A stretch of 64,000 nucleotides of DNA from an uncultured Lachnospiraceae bacterium (lineage in GTDB: Bacteria; Bacillota; Clostridia; Lachnospirales; Lachnospiraceae). Numbering within the stretch: position 1 is the stretch's first letter; each line of letters starts with the position of its first letter. The notes beneath the pieces are model-generated. The model ran no database searches. It had not been told where the DNA came from and saw only the letters and a program-made list of their open reading frames with translations. Positions 57,901-64,000 of this stretch are shown here, piece after piece. A program made the position numbers and the translations under genes. The stretch spans positions 45,322 through 109,321 of the forward strand of contig CAMWLJ010000001.1 in the NCBI GenBank assembly GCA_947175055.1. Reading direction: 5' to 3'.

Positions 57901-58545
57901 GTGGAGGATATGCAGATCTTACAGATATTTTGGGACAGGCGGGAACTGTTTATAACCTGTCTGCTGGAACATATCAGAATATCACTGACAGCAGTGTTGT
58001 GTGCAGGGATACTCGGTATCCTGACAGGGATTCTGATCAGCAGACATAAGAAGGCGGCAGGTGTGGTGTTGGGGATCGTCAATGTGATCTATACTATTCC
58101 GTCAATCTCTTTGCTGGGATTTCTGATCCCCCTGACAGGAATTGGCAACCGGACGGCTATCATTGCTTTGACTGTCTATGGATTGTTACCCATTGTCAGG
58201 AATACGTACACGGGTCTGACGACTGTGGATGCCACTATTTTGGAGGTGGCGGAAGGGCTGGGCTCAGATGGCAGGCAGGTGATGTTTCGGATTCGATTTC
58301 CGCTGGCACTACCTGTGATCATCAGCGGCTTCCGCAATATGGTGGTCATGATCATCGCCATGGGCGGTATCGCCTCCTTTATCGGGGCAGGCGGCCTTGG
58401 AGTTGCGATCTACCGGGGAATCACAACCTACAATATGACGTTGACAGCTGCGGGCTCTATACTGATCGCTCTTTTGGCTCTGTTTTGTGACCGTCTGCTT
58501 TCTCTGGCGGAGAAAGCAGTTAACAGGAGGTACGGCATTGAATAA
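57901..58545 (+). CDS. osmoprotectant-type ABC transporter permease (OpuCB/OpuCD-like)
   Basis: YTIPSISLLGFLIPLTGIGNRTAIIALTVYGLLPIVRNTYTGL; GGIASFIGAGGLG. Confidence 0.9.
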   Translation: MEDMQILQIFWDRRELFITCLLEHIRISLTAVLCAGILGILTGILISRHKKAAGVVLGIVNVIYTIPSISLLGFLIPLTGIGNRTAIIALTVYGLLPIVRNTYTGLTTVDATILEVAEGLGSDGRQVMFRIRFPLALPVIISGFRNMVVMIIAMGGIASFIGAGGLGVAIYRGITTYNMTLTAAGSILIALLALFCDRLLSLAEKAVNRRYGIE

Positions 58546-59263
58546 GGTGATTGAGATACGGGAATGTTCGGCAGCTTACGGAGAGAATGCGGTGCTGCAT
58601 AAGGTTTCCCTTACGGTAGAGCAGGGGGAACTGGTAGTGATCATCGGGCCTTCCGGATGCGGAAAGACGACATTGCTCAAGATGATCAACGGCATCGTGA
58701 CGCCGAGCGAAGGAGAAGTGATCGTTAACGGAGAAGCACTGGCGGAGTGCAATCTGGTTGCCTTGCGCCGACAGATTGGTTATGCGGTGCAGGGAGCGAA
58801 GCTTTTTCCGCACATGACGGTTCGGGATAATATCTGTTATGTTCCTGGCTTGGAGAAGAAGATGACGACAGAAGAGAAGCAGCATCTGGTCAAACGTATG
58901 CTGGAGATGGTTCAGTTGCCGGTGCAGCTTTCTAGCCGTTTCCCGCGGCAGCTTTCAGGAGGTCAGCAGCAGAGGGTGGGAATCGCCAGGGCCATGGCGG
59001 CGAATGCCAGGATACTTCTGATGGACGAGCCCTTCGGTGCAGTGGATGAGATCACCCGGAAAGGGCTGCAGGAGGAATTGCTTTCCCTGCAGGAGAAGAC
59101 GGGAGTTACGATCGTATTCATCACGCATGACATTGATGAGGCTTTTAAACTTGGCAGCCGTATTTTGATCATGAAGGAAGGCTGTATCTGGCAGGAGGGT
59201 ACGGCAAAGGATTTGATGGAATCGCCGCGGGATGCATTTGTGAGGAAGCTGTTGAACAGATAA
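58538..59263 (+). CDS. osmoprotectant-type ABC transporter ATPase (OpuCA-like)
   Basis: GPSGCGKTTLLKMING, LSGGQQQRVGIARAMA, LLMDEPFGAVDEITR. ORF opens at 58487; TTG at 58538. Confidence 0.92.
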   Translation: MNKVIEIRECSAAYGENAVLHKVSLTVEQGELVVIIGPSGCGKTTLLKMINGIVTPSEGEVIVNGEALAECNLVALRRQIGYAVQGAKLFPHMTVRDNICYVPGLEKKMTTEEKQHLVKRMLEMVQLPVQLSSRFPRQLSGGQQQRVGIARAMAANARILLMDEPFGAVDEITRKGLQEELLSLQEKTGVTIVFITHDIDEAFKLGSRILIMKEGCIWQEGTAKDLMESPRDAFVRKLLNR

Positions 59264-59294
59264 GCGGCAGGATTATACTAGTTATGAAAGGGGA

Positions 59295-60221
59295 ATGAAA
59301 GAGATGGCAAAGAAGAGACAGGGAAAGAGACATTTGAAAAAGGCAGTCGTATTGTTCCTGGTCGTGGCGATGATGTCCGGCTTATGCGGCTGTGGGGAGA
59401 AGAAGGTGATCCGCATTGCCTCCAAGCCCATGACGGAGCAGTATATCCTGACGGAGATCATTGCACAGCTGATCGAGGCCGAGACAGATTATGAGACGGA
59501 GATCACCAAAGGTGTGGGTGGTGGTACGACCAATATCCATCCGGCTTTAGTCAAGGGAGAGTTCGATCTGTATCCGGAATATACGAGGACAGCATGGCTG
59601 AATGTCCTGAAGAAAGAAGAGATGGAGAAGGATGATGAGAAGCTGTATGCACAACTGCAGGAAGAGTATGCTGCTCTGGGATTGACTTGGACCGGCCTTT
59701 ATGGGTTTTCCAATACGTATGGCTTGGCGCTCAGACAGGAAACGGCGGAGCAGTATGGTCTGGGCACTTATTCGGATCTGGCAGCGGCTTCCGGAGAACT
59801 CATCTTCGGTGGTAATCCGGATTATATCGAGCTGGAGACCGGTTATCCCCGGCTCTGTGAGGCATATGGTATGCAGTTTAAAGACGTGAAGCAGATGGAG
59901 ATTGCCTTAAAATATGAGGCTTTGACAAACGGAGAGGTGGATGTGATCAATGCCTTTACGACAGATGCGCAGCTTGCGGCTAACAACCTGGTCCTACTTA
60001 CCGACGACGGCAGTTTCTTTGAGCGTTTCGATGCAGGTACGATCGTGAGAAAAGATGCGCTGGAGAAGTATCCGAAGCTGGAGGGTGTGTTGGAGAAGCT
60101 GAACGGACTGATTTCGGAAGACGAAATGCAGCAGTTGAATTATGAAGTGGAAGTAAACGGCAAAGAAGATAAAGAAGTGGCAAGACAGTTCCTTGTGACG
60201 AAGGGGCTGCTGTCAGAATAA
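59295..60221 (+). CDS. osmoprotectant-type substrate-binding lipoprotein (OpuCC-like)
   Basis: Lipobox SGLCGCGE; IRIASKPMTEQYILTEIIAQLIEAETDYETEITKGVGGGTTNIHPALVKGEFDLYPEYT. Confidence 0.92.
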   Translation: MKEMAKKRQGKRHLKKAVVLFLVVAMMSGLCGCGEKKVIRIASKPMTEQYILTEIIAQLIEAETDYETEITKGVGGGTTNIHPALVKGEFDLYPEYTRTAWLNVLKKEEMEKDDEKLYAQLQEEYAALGLTWTGLYGFSNTYGLALRQETAEQYGLGTYSDLAAASGELIFGGNPDYIELETGYPRLCEAYGMQFKDVKQMEIALKYEALTNGEVDVINAFTTDAQLAANNLVLLTDDGSFFERFDAGTIVRKDALEKYPKLEGVLEKLNGLISEDEMQQLNYEVEVNGKEDKEVARQFLVTKGLLSE

Positions 60222-60275
60222 AGAGGCGGATGAGGATCTCCGCCAGCAGGGTATGCATTGCTAAAGCAATTTAAA

Positions 60276-60319
60276 AAGCTGCGGGACAGGGTCTTCCTAT
60301 CCCGCAGCTTGAATTTTTT
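60276..60319 (+). terminator. Rho-independent terminator
   Basis: AAGCTGCGGGA-N13-TCCCGCAGCTT followed by GAATTTTTT. Confidence 0.85.
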
Positions 60320-60362
60320 ATAGGACTCAGATTCCAAGCAGATATCTGAGTCAACTACAGTA

Positions 60363-61508
60363 TTAAACAACCTTAAATTTCTCAATATAGACCGGGAAAG
60401 TGTCAGTGCCTTTCATCTCCTTGCCGGCCGAGATCGTCACGTTCTTATCTGTGATCAGATATTCTACATTTGCACCTGCTTCTACCACTGTATCTTGCAT
60501 CAGAATGCAGTTCTTTACAGTAGCGCCTTTGCCGATCTTGACACCACGGAAAATCACGCTGTTCTCCACTTCACCCTCGATCACGCAACCGTCAGCCATC
60601 ATCACGTTCTGCACCTTAGCGCCATCCTTATAGTGGGTCGGGTTATCGCCGCGGATCTTCGTATAGATGGGAGCGGAAGAGAAGAGAGCATCCAGATTAT
60701 AGTCATCCAGAAGCTTCATATTCTCATCGAAGTAACTCTTCATGCCACTGATGCGTGCCACATAGTCTGTGTATTTGTAAGCCTGTACATTCAGTTTGCC
60801 AAGCTGCGGCATGATAACGTCGCGCATGAAGAAGGAACGTCCCTGGATATAAGCGTCATTTATGATGTTGATCAACAATTCTCTGTTAACGACGAAGATG
60901 TTCATGGACATCTTCTGTACGCCATCTGTCTTCGGATTGATGTATACTTTCTTAAGACGACCGTCTTCGACATCAAAGGTGTAATAGAAGATCTTATCAT
61001 TGGTCGGATAGTTCAGCAGTTCCTCCGGAATTTCCTGTTCATTGTAGGCGATCGTCATATCAGCACCGCTGTCGATATGAGCCTGCAACATAGCACTGAA
61101 ATCGAAGTTGACTACCACGTTGGTATCCGACATGATCACGTATTCCTCTTTCTGGTCTTTTAAGAAATCCAGAAGATTTGCCAGTGCGCTGGCGCGTCCC
61201 ACATAAGGGCCTCCTACTTCTTTCTCCGCAAAAGGAGGGAAGATGCGCAGACCGCCGTTCTTGCGGATCAGATCCCACTCGCGTCCGGAACCGAGATGAT
61301 CCATCAGGGAGTGATAGTTCTTGTTTACCACCACAGAGATGTTGTCAATACCGGAATGAGTCATGCTGGACAAGATAAAGTCAATGACACGGTAACGGCT
61401 GGCAAAAGGGATGGAAGCCATCAAACGCACGCTGACCAGTTCCGGAACCAGAGCATCATAACTGTTTGGAAAAATAATACCGACTACACTAGTGTTTGAT
61501 TTTACCAT
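60363..61508 (-). CDS. glgD: glucose-1-phosphate adenylyltransferase regulatory subunit GlgD
   Basis: GlgC-like fold with divergent N-terminus; [28 protein letters not shown]; overlaps glgC. Confidence 0.93.
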   Translation of the reverse strand: MVKSNTSVVGIIFPNSYDALVPELVSVRLMASIPFASRYRVIDFILSSMTHSGIDNISVVVNKNYHSLMDHLGSGREWDLIRKNGGLRIFPPFAEKEVGGPYVGRASALANLLDFLKDQKEEYVIMSDTNVVVNFDFSAMLQAHIDSGADMTIAYNEQEIPEELLNYPTNDKIFYYTFDVEDGRLKKVYINPKTDGVQKMSMNIFVVNRELLINIINDAYIQGRSFFMRDVIMPQLGKLNVQAYKYTDYVARISGMKSYFDENMKLLDDYNLDALFSSAPIYTKIRGDNPTHYKDGAKVQNVMMADGCVIEGEVENSVIFRGVKIGKGATVKNCILMQDTVVEAGANVEYLITDKNVTISAGKEMKGTDTFPVYIEKFKVV

Positions 61509-62710
61509 TGCTCTTCACCACCTTCTACATTATTTCTGACCATGGCATTGGGGCCTACCACGGCATTCTCACCGATAGTAACGCCGGAGCCGACAGTGGC
61601 CACGCCGTTCTCATCGCCGGAAGGCATCGCGCCTACCACGGCGTTCTCACAGATCGTTACGTTCTCTGCTACAATACAGTGTTTCACCACTGCGCCTGCC
61701 TTGACGGTCGTGCCACCCATCAGGACTGCATCTTCCACCACCGCGCCTGCTTCTACCTTCACGCCGCCGAAAAGGATGGAGTGTTTCACACTGCCCTTGA
61801 TCCGGCAACCGTCGGTGATCATGGAATTCTCTACGATTGCGCCGGGGTTGATCTTATGCCCGGTCATGCCGGCGTTGCGGCTGTAGATCTTCCAGTCCTC
61901 GTCGAAAAGGTTGATGCCGCTGTGCTCGGGATCCAGGACTTCCATGTTGGCTTCCCATAAGGAAGCGATGGTTCCTACATCCTTCCAGTAGCCGTTGAAA
62001 TGATAGGCATACATCTGACGGTGATCGCGCAGAAGGTTGGGGATGATATTGTTGCCGAAATCGTTCTCGGAGTTCGGGTCTGCCTCATCCTCTTCCAGAT
62101 ACTGTCTTAAGATATCCCAGTTGAAAATATAAATACCCATGGAAGCCAGATTAGACTTAGGTTTCTTAGGTTTCTCCTGGAATTCGGTGATCTTGTCATT
62201 CTCGTCGGCTACCATCAAGCCGAAGCGGGGAGCCTCTTCCCAGGGTACTTCCATAACGGCTACGCTGAATTCTGCGTTCTTCTCCTTATGGAATTTCAGA
62301 AAGGCGCTGTAATCCTGCTTACAGATCTGGTCACCGGAAAGGATGATGACATATTTGGGATCATAACGTTCAATAAAGGATATATTCTGATAGATTGCAT
62401 TTGCGGTTCCTTTATACCAGTCCGAGCCGTGAGCTTTCTGGTAGGGCGGTAGTACGTGTACACCTCCGTGAAGCCGATCCAGATCCCAAGGCTGCCCGTT
62501 GCCTATGTATTCATTCAATTCCAGCGGTTGATACTGGGTCAGGATTCCCACGGTATCAATGCCTGAATTAACGCAGTTGGAAAGCGGGAAATCGATGATA
62601 CGATATTTGCCGCCAAAAGGAACTGCAGGTTTTGCAAGCTTCTCGGTCAGTGCATACAGACGGGAACCCTGTCCGCCGGCAAGAAGCATTGCAATCATTT
62701 CTTTTGCCAT
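61502..62710 (-). CDS. glgC: glucose-1-phosphate adenylyltransferase
   Basis: [52 protein letters not shown]-terminal hexapeptide repeats. ORF upstream end 62761; ATG at 62710. Confidence 0.95.
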   Translation of the reverse strand: MAKEMIAMLLAGGQGSRLYALTEKLAKPAVPFGGKYRIIDFPLSNCVNSGIDTVGILTQYQPLELNEYIGNGQPWDLDRLHGGVHVLPPYQKAHGSDWYKGTANAIYQNISFIERYDPKYVIILSGDQICKQDYSAFLKFHKEKNAEFSVAVMEVPWEEAPRFGLMVADENDKITEFQEKPKKPKSNLASMGIYIFNWDILRQYLEEDEADPNSENDFGNNIIPNLLRDHRQMYAYHFNGYWKDVGTIASLWEANMEVLDPEHSGINLFDEDWKIYSRNAGMTGHKINPGAIVENSMITDGCRIKGSVKHSILFGGVKVEAGAVVEDAVLMGGTTVKAGAVVKHCIVAENVTICENAVVGAMPSGDENGVATVGSGVTIGENAVVGPNAMVRNNVEGGEEQW

Positions 62711-63090
62711 ATTAATATTCCTCCTTTTAAACTTTATAAAAAGATTATATAACAAAATCATGGAAAATAATAGAAAAATCCGAAAAAAGTCGAAGAAAAT
62801 TATAATTTTTACCTATTGACTTTTCAAAAAAACTGTGAATGGACAAAACGATGACTAACGGTATTTATTGTGCATTGACCATGAATGTGTACCGGTTGCC
62901 TGCAACCGTAAAGTGATCGGCAAGTACTACGTACTCAATGACCTTGCAGCAGAGTGCAGGGCACCGTGAATAGCAACAACGGCTGCGTACTTTGTGCATG
63001 AACCGATTCGTTTCGGGTTGCCTTGCCGGCGTTGTAATGATAAAATAAACTTATATTTTAAAGAATTATATCTGCAAAAGGAGTATATAC

Positions 63091-63750
63091 ATGAAAGAAG
63101 TCAGAATATTGGAGATCAAGCAGAGTGTTTTTGCGGATAACGACAGAAGGGCACAGCTTCTGCGGCAGGAACTAAAGGAGAAGAAACTATTTCTGCTAAA
63201 TCTTATGTCCTCGCCGGGATCGGGTAAGACTACCACGCTGATGAGAACAATAGAAGCGTTGCGTGACACATTGAGAATAGGGGTTATGGAGGCGGATATC
63301 GATTCCGACGTAGATGCCAGGACGATTTCCCGATCCGGAGTGAGAGTCATACAACTGCACACCGGTGGGATGTGCCACCTGGACGCAGAAATGACCAGAC
63401 AGGGACTGGAAGGACTGGATACGGCAGAACTTGACCTGGTGATCTTAGAGAATGTGGGGAATCTGGTGTGCCCGGCGGAGTTTGACACCGGAGCGACTAA
63501 GAATGCCATGATCCTTTCGGTGCCGGAGGGGGATGACAAGCCGTTAAAATATCCGTTGATGTTTTCTCTCTGTGACGTGGTACTGGTGAATAAGATCGAC
63601 GTGCTGCCCTATTTTGATTTTGATCTGGAGAGATGCAGGGAATATGTGCACAGGCGTAATCCGCAGGCAAAGATCATTCCGATCTGCGCCAAGACAGGAG
63701 AAGGGATACAGGAGTGGACAGACTGGCTGCTGCAGGAAGTGCGAGGATGA
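63091..63750 (+). CDS. hypB: hydrogenase nickel incorporation GTPase HypB
   Basis: NLMSSPGSGKTTTLMRTIEAL, GGMCHLDAEMT, ENVGNLVCPAEFDTG, VVLVNKIDVLPYFDFD. Confidence 0.93.
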   Translation: MKEVRILEIKQSVFADNDRRAQLLRQELKEKKLFLLNLMSSPGSGKTTTLMRTIEALRDTLRIGVMEADIDSDVDARTISRSGVRVIQLHTGGMCHLDAEMTRQGLEGLDTAELDLVILENVGNLVCPAEFDTGATKNAMILSVPEGDDKPLKYPLMFSLCDVVLVNKIDVLPYFDFDLERCREYVHRRNPQAKIIPICAKTGEGIQEWTDWLLQEVRG

Positions 63751-63925
63751 TAGGGGGCGGAAGGCAGGAGAATCGGTTCACTGACAGCAGAGCAGGGATA
63801 TGCTCTCCGGCGATGATATAAGGACAGAATGAGCTGTGTAGATAGAGAATGATCTCAAGGAAGTATCCGTGGATCGAATGATAAGGCAAAGATAGAAACA
63901 AAGCAGGAAAGGACAGGAGAGGGGT

Positions 63926-64000
63926 ATGGAGAGAAAACTGGACAAGGAGAAATATCCGGAGTACGTATATCCGGAGCATAAGCCGGATCACAGTAAGCCG
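63926..64000 (+). CDS. start of an unidentified CDS truncated by the window end
   Basis: ATG after GGAGAGGGGT, open to window end: MERKLDKEKYPEYVYPEHKPDHSKP. Confidence 0.35.
   Translation, partial: MERKLDKEKYPEYVYPEHKPDHSKP

Noticed and set aside
1-64000. tRNA, rRNA, prophage, transposase or toxin-antitoxin genes
   Set aside because: None recognised on reading the window; a tRNAscan-SE/Infernal and ISfinder run would be needed to exclude them formally.

Overview
The window is a chromosomal segment of a spore-forming Clostridia/Lachnospiraceae-type Firmicute; this placement is inferred from gene content and protein character, with no database search. Most genes are on the + strand and most of the window is core genome: two CobW/G3E GTPases, YlmH, the full spoIIIAA-AH operon, prfC, nusB-xseA-xseB-ispA-dxs-tlyA-nadK-argR-recN-spoIVB, glgA, a SpoVB-like flippase, rqcH, yicC-remA-gmk-rpoZ-rimO-pgsA-cinA, a Y-family polymerase/YolD pair, an OpuC-type transporter, glgC/glgD and hypB. 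No tRNA, rRNA, CRISPR array, prophage or transposase gene was recognised. Points most worth a second look: (1) a stand-alone Spo0A DNA-binding domain with no receiver domain (36986-37504); (2) a roughly 10-kb sugar-responsive island (YesN/YesM two-component system, LplABC-like ABC importer, GH30, GH5) between spoIVB and that spo0A-like gene, where spo0A normally follows spoIVB directly; (3) a G10 tract in the ribosome-binding position of the island's response regulator, a phase-variation candidate; (4) a 193-bp MITE-like element with 14-bp perfect terminal inverted repeats and an 8-bp target-site duplication (6286-6478); (5) a modular repeat family that places a Shine-Dalgarno and start codon in front of genes; (6) a CobW GTPase apparently fused to a YcgQ/TIGR03943-like C-terminal domain, behind a His-rich VNTR-bearing CobW paralogue with a structured leader; (7) a LexA-type box inside a good promoter upstream of the Y-family polymerase.
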